From positions 1,416,247 to 1,480,246 of the forward strand of contig NZ_VLLG01000003.1 in NCBI RefSeq assembly GCF_007830125.1: a DNA stretch of 64,000 bases. Direction: 5' to 3'. Shown piece by piece: positions 49,740-58,569 of this stretch. The notes beneath the pieces are model-generated. The model saw nothing but the letters and a program-made list of their open reading frames with translations, was not told where the DNA came from and searched no databases. Source of the stretch: Chitinophaga japonensis. Its GTDB lineage: Bacteria; Bacteroidota; Bacteroidia; Chitinophagales; Chitinophagaceae. How positions within the stretch are numbered: the stretch's first letter is position 1; each line of letters opens with the position of its first letter. Made by a program: the position numbers and the translations under genes.

Positions 49740-52185
49740 AATAAACCTGTTCCACTCTACCCACGCTGCCATCGGCGCCGATGCCTTCCACCACTACGCG
49801 GAAGTGAGTGGTAAAGTCATTGTTATAAAAAGATATTCTGGCCGTGTGCGAAAGGGTATCCACCGGCAGGTTCGGGTTCCAGTACAGCGTGAGCCGCTTG
49901 TCCGGCAGGGAATGCACCTCCTTGTGCAAGGCATAGTCCGGTGAATAGAACTCCTTCACCACGGCATAACCCGGCTTCCGGTACAGCTCAAAGCCCCGCA
50001 TGCTGTCGTCGCCGCCTTCGCCGCCTTTCTTCGTATATACGGCAATAGCGCCGTTAGCGCCGCCAAACCCGCCCATGAAGGGGGGGCGGAACACTTTCAC
50101 CATCGCAATATCCGTTACCGGTATACCGCTTAGCATGCTGGCGTCTGAAGGCATTTCGTTGAGGTACAGGGCCGGGCGGCCGCCGCGCCACATCAGGCTG
50201 GGATCATTCAGGTTGCCGGTGATCTGCAGGCCGGCTACGCGCGACTGCAGGTACTGGAAGATGTTCATGTAGCTGTTGTTCTCCTTCGTCATGTCGAACG
50301 TATAGCCGTCGCCGCCGGCAAAGAGCCCGGTGGCGTAGCGTTTTTCCAGGGATTCCTCCTGGCGTATCTTCCGTTCGGTGATGTTCACTTCCCGCAGGAG
50401 AATGGCCCGGCTGCTGATGGAGCGCCTTACCCGGTTGCCGTCATCGGCAGTGGCCAGGTAGTCCTTCAGCACGCTGTTATCCAGCTTGGGCGGCAGGCGC
50501 AGCGGGTAGGCAACGGTAACCGGCGCCGTATTTTCGAAGAAGTGGGTATTGAATTTAACGGTAACATCCTTCCAGCGCTTTTGCTGGTCGTTGCCCTGGT
50601 AGTATACCAGCGCGGTGTCCAGGAAGGACAGGTTGGGAATGGAGAACTCGCCCATGGCGTTGGTAGGCGCGGAGGCGATCACCGTGGAGCTGTCTGTTAC
50701 CTGTTTGATGATGAAATCCACCTTGCCGTTCATGAGCTGGAAGCGCCCGTTGTTGGTAAAGGCGGTGCCTTTGAGCATGATGCCCTGCTCGTATTCGAAG
50801 GGCGTGGACGGGAACTGGTTGTTGAGGATCTGCTGCCAACTGAAGCGCCGCCAGCCGTTTGTCATCATCACCAGGTCCAGCGCGTGCAGGGTGGCCTGCG
50901 TGGTGTCCCTGAAATACCAGGCCGGGTTGTGGATGTATCCTTTCAGGTCGGAGGTGAGCAGCAGGTTGGAAACTATGTTGTTCTGGTCCGGGTCCTGCTG
51001 CACCAGGTCGGCATCCGTTACGGATACGGACAGGATCGTGGACAGGGAGTCCGGTACTTTCAGTATCAGTGTGTTTTTGGTGCGTCCTTCCTTGTCCAGG
51101 TCCGTTTCCTCAATGTGCAGGGGCAGCAGGTCCATTTTGCGGACAAATGCCAGCCTTTCCGCCAGCGGCTCGCCGCGCTTGCTGAACAGGGTGAGCTGCA
51201 TGATGCCGGAAGGCATGTATTGCGTAGGCACAAAGCCGCTGATGCGGCCTTCGGACACTTTCAGCGGCGCCTTGTACACCAGTTGCTGTCCCATCTGGCC
51301 GATGATCACCAGGTCGTCATACGCGGTATCTTCCGGGTTGGCGATCAGCGCCTGGTAGAACACGCGCAGCCCGCGGTTGTATACTTTCAGCCCCACGCCG
51401 CTGGTTTTCACGGCGGGCAGCTCAAAGGTCTTTTCCTGGCCGTTGGCGGCCTTTACCTGCGCGCGGTAGGTAGCGCCGGCCGGCGGCGCCAGGTCAAATG
51501 CGCCCATGCCGTCATGGATGGTCCTGATCTCCGCTACTTTTTCGCCCTTGCCGTTCTGCACACTACCGCTTACGGCTATAGGATAACCGTTCTGATCCAC
51601 CGCCTTGAAGGCCACCTGGTTGGGCTGCCCCTTGATCAGGTCACCGCCTTCGGGAAAGAACTGCACGGAGAAGTCCGTTACCCTGGCGCTGTCGCGCGGG
51701 GCCGGGTTGTTCTTTCTCGGGTCAAACACTTCTATGGTACGGTAGTACAGGAAATTATGGTCAAAGTTCAGCATCCAGGAGGTATAGGCCCTGATCTGGT
51801 ACATGCCGGGCTTCTGTGTTTCCGGCAGGTCTATATTCCCGGCTGCGCCGGCATTGCCCACGGCGAAGAGCTTCTTTTGCACGAGGGCGCCATTCTTGTC
51901 CAGCAGCTCCACGTACAGGTTGGCCGCCCGGGTGTCCGGCAGGCCCTGCAGGGTTAAATAGGCTTTGAACCACACGGTTTCCCCGGCGGCGTAATAATCT
52001 TTATCCAGGTGCAGGTATACCTTTTGCTGCGGGTAACGGCCCGCAAATTCTTCCAGCGCCTGCACGATCCTGTCGGACCAGTGATCGGCGGGTTTAAATG
52101 TAAAGGCGCACAAAATGATCAGTACACAGGCAGGGAGCCACCACTGCAAACGCAACAGCTTTAAAAGGGTGCGTAGGTGTTGCAT
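49738..52185 (-). CDS. MG2-domain and TonB-plug fusion protein
   Basis: An 815-residue exported protein. After an N-terminal membrane segment, residues 35-135 form an alpha-2-macroglobulin MG2-like domain (QKVYLHLDKDYYAAGETVWFKAYL). Further beta-sandwich domains follow to about 560. A TonB-receptor plug-like region is at about 645-745 (NIFQYLQSRVAGLQIT, ALYLNEMPSDASML, NGAIAVYTKKG). No beta-barrel follows; the protein ends about 70 residues later. Such plug-only MG2 proteins are known in Bacteroidota, but their job is unclear. It is upstream of the deoxyribonucleotidase gene, though that gene seems to have its own promoter. Confidence 0.78.
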   Translation of the reverse strand: MQHLRTLLKLLRLQWWLPACVLIILCAFTFKPADHWSDRIVQALEEFAGRYPQQKVYLHLDKDYYAAGETVWFKAYLTLQGLPDTRAANLYVELLDKNGALVQKKLFAVGNAGAAGNIDLPETQKPGMYQIRAYTSWMLNFDHNFLYYRTIEVFDPRKNNPAPRDSARVTDFSVQFFPEGGDLIKGQPNQVAFKAVDQNGYPIAVSGSVQNGKGEKVAEIRTIHDGMGAFDLAPPAGATYRAQVKAANGQEKTFELPAVKTSGVGLKVYNRGLRVFYQALIANPEDTAYDDLVIIGQMGQQLVYKAPLKVSEGRISGFVPTQYMPSGIMQLTLFSKRGEPLAERLAFVRKMDLLPLHIEETDLDKEGRTKNTLILKVPDSLSTILSVSVTDADLVQQDPDQNNIVSNLLLTSDLKGYIHNPAWYFRDTTQATLHALDLVMMTNGWRRFSWQQILNNQFPSTPFEYEQGIMLKGTAFTNNGRFQLMNGKVDFIIKQVTDSSTVIASAPTNAMGEFSIPNLSFLDTALVYYQGNDQQKRWKDVTVKFNTHFFENTAPVTVAYPLRLPPKLDNSVLKDYLATADDGNRVRRSISSRAILLREVNITERKIRQEESLEKRYATGLFAGGDGYTFDMTKENNSYMNIFQYLQSRVAGLQITGNLNDPSLMWRGGRPALYLNEMPSDASMLSGIPVTDIAMVKVFRPPFMGGFGGANGAIAVYTKKGGEGGDDSMRGFELYRKPGYAVVKEFYSPDYALHKEVHSLPDKRLTLYWNPNLPVDTLSHTARISFYNNDFTTHFRVVVEGIGADGSVGRVEQVY

Positions 52186-52347
52186 GAAAAAAAATTTAAT
52201 TCTCGATGGTTTAGCAAATAATGCTGCACAATTTATACAATATAAGAATACGAGGGGTTTACTTATTATTGCGCATTGGTTTTAAGAAAATTTTAGGATG
52301 CTATACAGGCGTGCCTGTTCCTACATCCGCAGGCTGGATATTTTTTT

Positions 52348-53577
52348 ATGGAAAAGAGACTCATCGTGATCGGTGGCGGCGCAGCAGGCTTTTTCTGCGC
52401 GGTGAATGCGGCCCGTATGTGCCCGCAACTGGAGGTGCTGCTGCTGGAAAAAACCGGCAAGCTCCTGTCCAAGGTAAAGGTGTCCGGCGGCGGGCGTTGT
52501 AATGTAACGCATGCCGCGCCAGACATTTCCTACATGGCCCGGCATTATCCCCGGGGACAGCATTTCGTAAAAAAGGCGTTCGGGCATTTCTTCGTGCCGG
52601 ATACGATTGACTGGTTTGCAGCAAGGGGCGTGACGCTGAAAACGGAGGCCGACGGCCGCATGTTCCCGGTAACGGACAACTCCCAGACCATTATCGACTG
52701 CCTGCTGAGGGAAGCAGACCAGCATAAAGTAAAAGTAATGTTGCACCAGGAGGTGGCCGCGCTGGAACCTTTACCCGGCGGGCGCTGGCAGGTACGCCTG
52801 CAGCAGGGCGCTCCCCTGGAGGCGGATTACCTCTGCGTGGCGGCAGGCGGGTATGCGCAGGCGGCAAAATTTGATTGGCTGCAGGCTACCGGCCACGAAG
52901 TGATGGCACCTGCGCCTTCATTGTTCACCTTCAATGTGCCGGGCCATCCGCTTACGGCGCTGATGGGGGTGAGCGTACCGGCCGCGCAGGTGAAGGTGGC
53001 CGGCACCAAACTGCAGGAGCGGGGCCCGGTGCTGATCACGCACTGGGGGCTGAGCGGACCGGCTGTGTTGCGGCTCTCCGCCTGGGGCGCCCGGGAGCTG
53101 CAGGGATTACAGTACCGGTTTACCGCCCTGGTGAACTGGGTGCCGGCCTACCATGAGCAAAGCCTGCGCGATGCATTGCAGGAGCTGCGCTTTTCCCAGG
53201 GCGGGCAAAAAATGTACCTCCGCAACCCCTTTGAGCTGCCGCAGCGGCTGTGGCAGTTCCTGTTGCAGCAATCCGGCGTGGAGGAGGAAACCCGCTGGGC
53301 AGACCTGCCCGCAAAAGCCCAGCACCTGCTGGTGAAAAACCTGTCGGGCATGGAGCTGGCCGTGCAGGGGAAAACTACTTTCAAGGAAGAATTTGTGACC
53401 TGCGGGGGGATTGCCTTACCCGGGATCAACCCCGCTACCATGGAAAGCAAAATAGCGCCCAACCTGTTCTTTGCAGGGGAAGTGATGGATGTGGACGGGA
53501 TCACCGGCGGCTTTAATTTCCAGCATGCCTGGACAAGCGGGTGGATAGCCGCCAGTAGCATAAGGAGTAAAATGTAA
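52348..53577 (+). CDS. HI0933-type FAD-dependent oxidoreductase (BaiN-like)
   Basis: A 409-residue flavoprotein. The N-terminal dinucleotide-binding motif is VIGGGAAGFFCAVNAA, followed by GKLLSKVKVSGGGRCNVTH, GVTLKTEADGRMFPVTDNSQTI, and the C-terminal FAD contact LFFAGEVMDVDGITGGFNFQ. This architecture is that of the HI0933/YhiN family, whose substrates are mostly unknown. It is divergent from the MG2-plug gene by 162 bp, with no other feature seen in that gap, and converges with the deoxynucleoside kinase gene. Confidence 0.9.
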   Translation: MEKRLIVIGGGAAGFFCAVNAARMCPQLEVLLLEKTGKLLSKVKVSGGGRCNVTHAAPDISYMARHYPRGQHFVKKAFGHFFVPDTIDWFAARGVTLKTEADGRMFPVTDNSQTIIDCLLREADQHKVKVMLHQEVAALEPLPGGRWQVRLQQGAPLEADYLCVAAGGYAQAAKFDWLQATGHEVMAPAPSLFTFNVPGHPLTALMGVSVPAAQVKVAGTKLQERGPVLITHWGLSGPAVLRLSAWGARELQGLQYRFTALVNWVPAYHEQSLRDALQELRFSQGGQKMYLRNPFELPQRLWQFLLQQSGVEEETRWADLPAKAQHLLVKNLSGMELAVQGKTTFKEEFVTCGGIALPGINPATMESKIAPNLFFAGEVMDVDGITGGFNFQHAWTSGWIAASSIRSKM

Positions 53578-53588
53578 TCCTTCGCGGA

Positions 53589-54230
53589 TCACTTTTCACT
53601 ATTCACTTCCAGGTAATGTATGCCCGGAGCATAGTCTTTTTCCAGCGCCTGCAGCAGTAGCTGAAAGTGGGCCGGTTCTCCCAGGAAATCCGTTTTGGTA
53701 GTGTCTATCATCAGGGTGCGCACGGCGTGCTGCCTGAGGTATTGGGTGTACATGCGCTGCACTTTCTCCAGGTAGTCGTCCCCGATCTGCTGCTCATAGG
53801 AGCGGTTGCGTTTCCGGATGTTCTCCTGCAGCCTGGAAACGGGCGCGTTCAGGTAGATCAGCAGGTCTGGCTGTACCAGTTGCGGGTTGATGATATCGAA
53901 CAGTTTCTGGTAAAGGTTGTACTCTTCCTCCGGCAGGTTGATCTTGGCAAAGAGCAGGCTTTTGACGAACAGGTAATCGGACACCACCAGGTCGCTGAAG
54001 AGGTCCTGCGTTTGCAGCATTTCCTTTAGCTGCTTGTAGCGCTCCGCCATAAAGAACAGCTCCAGCGGGAAAGCGTACTCCCGGGGTTTTTCATAGAATT
54101 TCGGCAGAAAGGGGTTGTCGGCAAACGCTTCCAGTATCAGCCGGGCGTTAAAATGCCGCGCCAGCATGTGCGCCAGGGTGGTTTTGCCGGCCCCGATGTT
54201 TCCTTCTATGGTGATAAACCGGTAGTTCAT
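53589..54230 (-). CDS. Deoxynucleoside kinase
   Basis: A 213-residue kinase of the dNK/dCK family: P-loop EGNIGAGKTTLAHMLA, the substrate motif with DRSYEQ-like ERYKQLKEML, and the LID RIRKRNR-like IRKRNRSYEQQ. It phosphorylates deoxyadenosine, deoxycytidine or deoxyguanosine in nucleoside salvage; the base preference cannot be judged. It begins 8 bp after folK, so the two are co-transcribed. Confidence 0.9.
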   Translation of the reverse strand: MNYRFITIEGNIGAGKTTLAHMLARHFNARLILEAFADNPFLPKFYEKPREYAFPLELFFMAERYKQLKEMLQTQDLFSDLVVSDYLFVKSLLFAKINLPEEEYNLYQKLFDIINPQLVQPDLLIYLNAPVSRLQENIRKRNRSYEQQIGDDYLEKVQRMYTQYLRQHAVRTLMIDTTKTDFLGEPAHFQLLLQALEKDYAPGIHYLEVNSEK

Positions 54231-54238
54231 TTTTAATG

Positions 54239-54730
54239 TTAATTGCTGACAGCCAGTTTCCGTACCGGGCTTTCATCTTTACAATTGGCCAGCAGGGTGC
54301 GGATGGGCTGGTGCAGCACCGGGTGCTCCCAGTCCGGCAATATCTCGTTGAGCGGCACCAGCACAAACTGGCGGTGCTGCATGCGCGGGTGCGGCAGCTT
54401 CAGTTCCGGCAGGGAAATGACCTGGTCGTCATAAAAGATGATGTCAATGTCTATCACGCGGGCGCCCCATTTTTCCTGGCGGATGCGGCCAATGTCCCGT
54501 TCTATTTTCAGCAGGGTATGCAGGAGGGGCAGGGGGCTCAGCGGGGTGCTGATCTGCAGCGCCTGGTTCAGGTAGTCCGGCTGCTGTACGTTTCCCCAGG
54601 GAGCGGTCTCATAAAGCGCCGATGCTTTTATCACTTTTCCGGCCTGCTGACCGATGAGCGCTGCCGCCTCTTGCAGGTGTTGGGTACGGTTCCCCAAATT
54701 GCCACCTATAAGTAATATTGCTGTATTCAT
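54239..54730 (-). CDS. folK: 2-amino-4-hydroxy-6-hydroxymethyldihydropteridine diphosphokinase
   Basis: A 163-residue pyrophosphokinase. The N-terminus AILLIGGNLGNRTQHLQEAA, the loop YETAPWGN, and the substrate/metal region RVIDIDIIFYDDQVI followed by LPHPRMQHRQFVLVPLNEI are all HPPK signatures. It transfers pyrophosphate from ATP to the pterin in folate synthesis. It is the first gene of a two-gene operon with the deoxynucleoside kinase gene, with a -7 promoter element 16 bp upstream. Confidence 0.95.
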   Translation of the reverse strand: MNTAILLIGGNLGNRTQHLQEAAALIGQQAGKVIKASALYETAPWGNVQQPDYLNQALQISTPLSPLPLLHTLLKIERDIGRIRQEKWGARVIDIDIIFYDDQVISLPELKLPHPRMQHRQFVLVPLNEILPDWEHPVLHQPIRTLLANCKDESPVRKLAVSN

Positions 54731-54745
54731 GTATATTTATCGGCG

Positions 54746-54753
54746 CAAAAGTA
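54746..54753 (-). promoter_or_regulatory. -7 promoter element for folK
   Basis: TACTTTTG on the minus strand matches TAnnTTTG, 15 bp before the folK ATG. Confidence 0.45.
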
Positions 54754-54764
54754 GCCATATTCCG

Positions 54765-54772
54765 TACATTTG
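54765..54772 (+). promoter_or_regulatory. Candidate -7 element for sppA
   Basis: TACATTTG matches TAnnTTTG on the plus strand. It lies 158 bp before the sppA ATG, and the leader would contain the inverted repeat at 54786-54912. It is back to back with the folK element. Confidence 0.35.
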
Positions 54773-54785
54773 AAAATGTAAAATT

Positions 54786-54912
54786 TCAAATGTAAAAGGG
54801 GAAAAAGGAACAGGAAGAAAGGAAAAAACCGCAAAAGAAGAAAATAAACTCGCGCCACTTTTCCCTTCCTCTTTCTCCCTTTTGTGTTTTATATTCAGCA
54901 TTTTACATTTGA
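54786..54912. repeat. Long imperfect inverted repeat in the folK-sppA gap
   Basis: TCAAATGTAAAA at 54786-54797 pairs perfectly with 54901-54912. Between them, a purine-rich left half (GGGAAAAAGGAACAGGAAG) faces a pyrimidine-rich right half (TTTTCCCTTCCTCTTTCTCC), continuing the complementarity loosely. The TTTCAAATGTAAAA word also occurs just upstream in inverted order (ATTTGAAAATGTAAAATTT). No coding frame is present. Confidence 0.6.
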
Positions 54913-54930
54913 TATTCTAATGTATATTTT

Positions 54931-56691
54931 ATGCGTAGTTTTTTAAAATTCTTCCTGGCTTCCCTGCTGGCATTGGTGATCTTCTTCGTTATCGGTTTCC
55001 TGATCCTGCTCGGGATAGCAGGCAAGGCCCTCTCCCCGGAAAAGGTAGTGATAGACCCTAACGGCGTGCTGGTGATAGAAACCAGCCAGCCTTATGCGGA
55101 GCAAAAAATAGTGAACCCGCTCAATGCCCTGCTCCACGGGGAGGCCAACGAAATACCCGGGTTGTATGATGTAGTGCGTTTGATAGAACATGCCGCCACG
55201 GACGATAATATCAAAGGCATTTACCTGAAAACCAACGGCAATCCCAACGGCTTTGCCACTACTGAGGAAGTGCGCAAGGCGCTGCTGGAGTTCAGGAAAT
55301 CCAAAAAATTCGTATATGCGTATGGGGAAGGTATCAGCCAGCAGGCTTACTACCTGGCCTCCACGGCAGACAAGATCTTCCTGCACCCGCAGGGAGGGCT
55401 GGACTTTGCCGGGTTTGCCACCCAGATCATGTATGTAAAAGGCACTTTGGAAAAGCTGGATATTCAGCCGCAGATATTCTACGACGGCAAGTTCAAGAGC
55501 GCCACCGAGCCGTTCCGCGAAACGAAAATGACGGAGGCTAACCGCATACAGACCAGCGCTTTCCTGGGCGACCTGTACGGGCATTACCTGTCCGGCATCA
55601 GCGCCATGCGCAAGCTGGACACTGCTATCCTGCACCGCTATGCGGACCAGGGGCTGATACAGAACGCGCAGGACGCGCTAAGCCACAAGCTGGTAGACGG
55701 GCTGAAGTATGACGACCAGGTGATGGAAGTGCTCCGTGCAAAGCTGGGCCTGAAAAAAGATGCCGACATCAACTTTGTGTCCCTCGCCAAATATGAAAGC
55801 GCGGCAGATTACCGCGATGCTTCCGGCGAGAACAAGATCGCCGTATTGTATGCACAGGGGAGTATTGTAAGCGATGAAGGGAATGAAGATGTGCTGATCA
55901 GCAGCGAAAAATACCTGCAGGAGATCCGCAAGCTGCGCGAGGACAAAAGCATTAAAGCCATCGTATTCCGGGTGAACTCTCCCGGCGGCAGCGCGCTGGC
56001 TTCCGAAACCATCTGGCGGGAGCTGGAGCTGGCTAAAAAAGTGAAGCCCGTAGTAGTATCCATGGGCGACTACGCCGCCAGCGGCGGGTATTATATTTCC
56101 TGCATGGCGGACTCCATTTTTGCCCAGCCCAATACGCTGACCGGCTCCATCGGGGTGTTTGCCCTGCTGCCGAACCTGCAGAACTTCTTCAAGAATAAAC
56201 TGGGCATCACCTTTGACGGGGTAAAGACCGGGCAGTATGCGGACCTGGGCACCGCCACCCGCCCGCTGACCGAAACGGAAAGGAAGTTTGTCCAGAACGC
56301 CATTGACAGCATTTACAGCACCTTTAAAGCCAGGGTAATAGCCGGCCGCAAGCTGAGCCCCGCCGTAGTGGACAGCATTGCACAGGGGCGCGTGTGGAGC
56401 GGCGTACAGGCGCAGCAGTTAGGCCTGGTAGACCGGCTGGGAGGCGTGAACGAAGCCGTTGCCTGCGCCGCCCGTATGGCAAAAGTGTCCTCCTCTTACC
56501 GCCTGCGCGAGTACCCGGCAGTAAAGGCCCCGCTGGAGAAGCTGATGAAAACCCTGGGCAATGATGTGCGCACCAGCATGGTAAAACAGGAGCTGGGCGA
56601 ACAGTATTCCCTGTACCGCCAGGTAAAGCGCCTGCAGGAAATGTGCGGCGAAGTGCAGGCCCGGTTGCCGTTTGATATGATCATCCGGTAA
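54931..56691 (+). CDS. sppA: Signal peptide peptidase SppA, 67K type
   Basis: A 586-residue tandem-domain SppA with one N-terminal membrane anchor (FFLASLLALVIFFVIGFLIL). The catalytic lysine lies in FYDGKFKSATEPF of the first half, and the catalytic serine is in GDYAASGGYYIS of the second half, preceded by FRVNSPGGSALASE. It cleaves leftover signal peptides in the inner membrane. The length fits the two-domain type. It is divergent from folK, and an orphan ABC permease gene follows. Confidence 0.94.
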   Translation: MRSFLKFFLASLLALVIFFVIGFLILLGIAGKALSPEKVVIDPNGVLVIETSQPYAEQKIVNPLNALLHGEANEIPGLYDVVRLIEHAATDDNIKGIYLKTNGNPNGFATTEEVRKALLEFRKSKKFVYAYGEGISQQAYYLASTADKIFLHPQGGLDFAGFATQIMYVKGTLEKLDIQPQIFYDGKFKSATEPFRETKMTEANRIQTSAFLGDLYGHYLSGISAMRKLDTAILHRYADQGLIQNAQDALSHKLVDGLKYDDQVMEVLRAKLGLKKDADINFVSLAKYESAADYRDASGENKIAVLYAQGSIVSDEGNEDVLISSEKYLQEIRKLREDKSIKAIVFRVNSPGGSALASETIWRELELAKKVKPVVVSMGDYAASGGYYISCMADSIFAQPNTLTGSIGVFALLPNLQNFFKNKLGITFDGVKTGQYADLGTATRPLTETERKFVQNAIDSIYSTFKARVIAGRKLSPAVVDSIAQGRVWSGVQAQQLGLVDRLGGVNEAVACAARMAKVSSSYRLREYPAVKAPLEKLMKTLGNDVRTSMVKQELGEQYSLYRQVKRLQEMCGEVQARLPFDMIIR

Positions 56692-56695
56692 GGGG

Positions 56696-56718
56696 CATAT
56701 TTGCACATCCGCGCATTA
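56696..56718 (+). repeat. Solo half-element of the GCACATCCGCA family
   Basis: This 23-base stretch shares 20 positions with 17358-17380 and contains TTTGCACATCCGCGCATTA. It begins five bases after the sppA stop and has no partner arm, unlike the hairpin copies. Confidence 0.6.
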
Positions 56719-56760
56719 CTCCTTAGCTTTACGCGATTTTTCTAAAAGCAGATCATATTT

Positions 56761-57858
56761 ATGGCGGTGCAGTACAGTCAGTGGAGGGCCATGCTGGCCA
56801 TTACAAAAGCCAGCCTGCGGTCAATCTTCAGAAGCCCATCCACCGTGGCGTTCAGTATAGGTTTTCCTTTGGTATTTATCCTGGTATTCGGTTTTATCGG
56901 TAGGAGCAGCGTAACGGTAAAAGTGGGAGTGGCCCCGGGTGCGGACACCGGCAGCTACATCTACCGGGGACTGGCGGCCGTGAATACCATCAAGCTGGTA
57001 CAGGAGCCGCCGGCCGAGATGGAGGACGATATGATCAAAGGGCGTATTACCGCCATTGTAAATATTACTGACCGGCCCGGGCAGGGCGCTGTACCCGCTT
57101 ACGAAGTTAGCGTTCGTTCCTCCACTGCCGGCGTAGACAAGATACACGTATTCCGCTCTATCCTGACGGATGTGATCAACCGCATAGATGACCGCTTTTA
57201 CCAGCGCCCTTCAGTGGCGCACCTCAGCAGCGTGGTAGTGCCGGGCCGCGCTTACAAGACCATTGACTTTATATTGCCCGGTATGCTGGGCTTTTCCCTG
57301 CTGAGCGCCGCCGTATTCGGCACTGCTTTTCTTTTCTTCAGCCTGCGGCAAACACTGGTATTGAAACGTTTCTTCGCCACGCCGGTAAAGCGCACGCACA
57401 TTATACTGGGCGAAACCTTTTCCCGCCTGCTGTTCCAGCTCTTTGGCGCCATCGTGATCATCGGGCTGGGGCATTTTGCCTTCGGTTTTACGCTGGTGCA
57501 TGGTTTTGTTACTTTTATTGAAATGCTGATCCTCTCGCTGTTCGGGCTGGTGGTGTTCATGGGCTTCGGTTTCCTGGTGAGCAGCGTAGCCCGCAATGAA
57601 AGCACCATACCGCCTATTGCCAACGTGATCAGCATGCCGCAGTTCCTGCTGGCCGGCACTTTCTTTTCAGTAGACGCGCTGCCTTCCTGGCTGCAGCCGG
57701 TATGCCGCATGATGCCGCTCACTTACCTGAACGACGCTTTCCGCAAGGTGGCCTTTGAGGGGCTGCATTTGTGGAATGTGGGACTGGAACTGGGCGTGCT
57801 TACACTCTGGGGCGTGATCATTTACGCCGTTACCATCCGGGTGTTCAAGTGGGAGTAA
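56761..57858 (+). CDS. ABC-2 type transporter permease, orphan
   Basis: A 365-residue integral membrane protein of the ABC-2 family: a first membrane segment near 24-45, a large extracytoplasmic loop to about 165, then five segments with VLKRFFATPVKRTHIILGETFSRL between them. It has LISMPQFLLAGTFF-like VISMPQFLLAGTFFSVDALP, typical of these permeases. No ATP-binding subunit gene lies in the neighbourhood, so it must use one encoded elsewhere. Substrate unknown (drug, lipid or Na+ export are typical). Confidence 0.87.
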   Translation: MAVQYSQWRAMLAITKASLRSIFRSPSTVAFSIGFPLVFILVFGFIGRSSVTVKVGVAPGADTGSYIYRGLAAVNTIKLVQEPPAEMEDDMIKGRITAIVNITDRPGQGAVPAYEVSVRSSTAGVDKIHVFRSILTDVINRIDDRFYQRPSVAHLSSVVVPGRAYKTIDFILPGMLGFSLLSAAVFGTAFLFFSLRQTLVLKRFFATPVKRTHIILGETFSRLLFQLFGAIVIIGLGHFAFGFTLVHGFVTFIEMLILSLFGLVVFMGFGFLVSSVARNESTIPPIANVISMPQFLLAGTFFSVDALPSWLQPVCRMMPLTYLNDAFRKVAFEGLHLWNVGLELGVLTLWGVIIYAVTIRVFKWE

Positions 57859-57895
57859 ACGGCCGATTATCACCTTTTTTTCTTAATTTGGCTGC

Positions 57896-58426
57896 ATGCA
57901 AGTCCTGTACATTATCCTGGGCGCTTTGGCTATGCTGATACTGGGCCTCTTCGTTTTTTCCCTTTACCTGCCTTCCCGCTTAAAGATCGAAAGAGCCTTA
58001 CTGATGGTTGCACGGCCCGAAGTGATCTTCCGGGAAGTGGATACGATCCGTAACTGGGAGCGGTGGTCGCCCTGGCACCAGTTGGACCCCGCCATGAAGA
58101 TCGTGTATGGCGAGAAGGAAAGCGGGGCCGGCGCCAGCTACAGTTGGGAGAGTAAGAAGCGCAACGTGGGGCGCGGCAGCCTTATCATTACAGAATCCCG
58201 TCCTTACGAATATATTGCCCTGCATATCAATTTTATGGAGCAGGGAGCCAGCAAGGGGTATTTCCGTTTTGAACCTGCCGGCGACCGTACCCGCGTTACC
58301 TGGGGCATGGAAGTAGCCATCGGGCAGCATCCCGCCCGCAAGTTTATGGGGCTGATGATGGATAAATGGATCGGGCGCGATTTTGAGCGGGGGCTGCATA
58401 AACTGGAAGAGGCCTCCCGGGTATAA
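57896..58426 (+). CDS. SRPBCC (START/Bet v1-like) protein with membrane anchor
   Basis: A 176-residue protein: one N-terminal membrane segment (VLYIILGALAMLILGLFVFSL) followed by a polyketide-cyclase/SRPBCC-type ligand-binding fold (VDTIRNWERWSPWHQLDP, GASYSWESKKRNVGRGSL, RVTWGMEV, KWIGRDFERGLHKLEE). It is anchored with the hydrophobic-pocket domain on one membrane face. The ligand is unknown. A related protein follows at 58570, so the pair is a tandem duplication. Confidence 0.78.
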   Translation: MQVLYIILGALAMLILGLFVFSLYLPSRLKIERALLMVARPEVIFREVDTIRNWERWSPWHQLDPAMKIVYGEKESGAGASYSWESKKRNVGRGSLIITESRPYEYIALHINFMEQGASKGYFRFEPAGDRTRVTWGMEVAIGQHPARKFMGLMMDKWIGRDFERGLHKLEEASRV

Positions 58427-58429
58427 ATT

Positions 58430-58568
58430 TGAAATTTCAAATTCCAAAACCCAAATTTCAAATTCCAAAACCGGGTATATACGTCCGGAACTATTGGAAA
58501 ACTGCTATTTTCGCTGTACCTATCCAACGATTTGGAATATGGGATTTAGAATTTTGGAATTTTTTCAA
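58430..58568. repeat. AAATTCCAAA-type word-repeat inverted repeat between SRPBCC genes
   Basis: The left part (58427-58472) is made of words such as AAATTTCAAATTCCAAAACC. The right part (58530-58566) has complementary words TTTGGAATATGGGATTT and TTTTGGAATTTTTT. It is the same vocabulary as 9841-9993. The right arm ends just before the start codon at 58570, and an open frame read from 58429 through it is not believable. Confidence 0.65.
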
Positions 58569-58569
58569 C

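Noticed and set aside
58429..58569. Extended N-terminus of the second SRPBCC protein
   Set aside because: The 47 extra residues are read from the word repeat (FQIPKPKFQIPKP-type periodicity), while the ATG at 58570 begins a proper membrane anchor.
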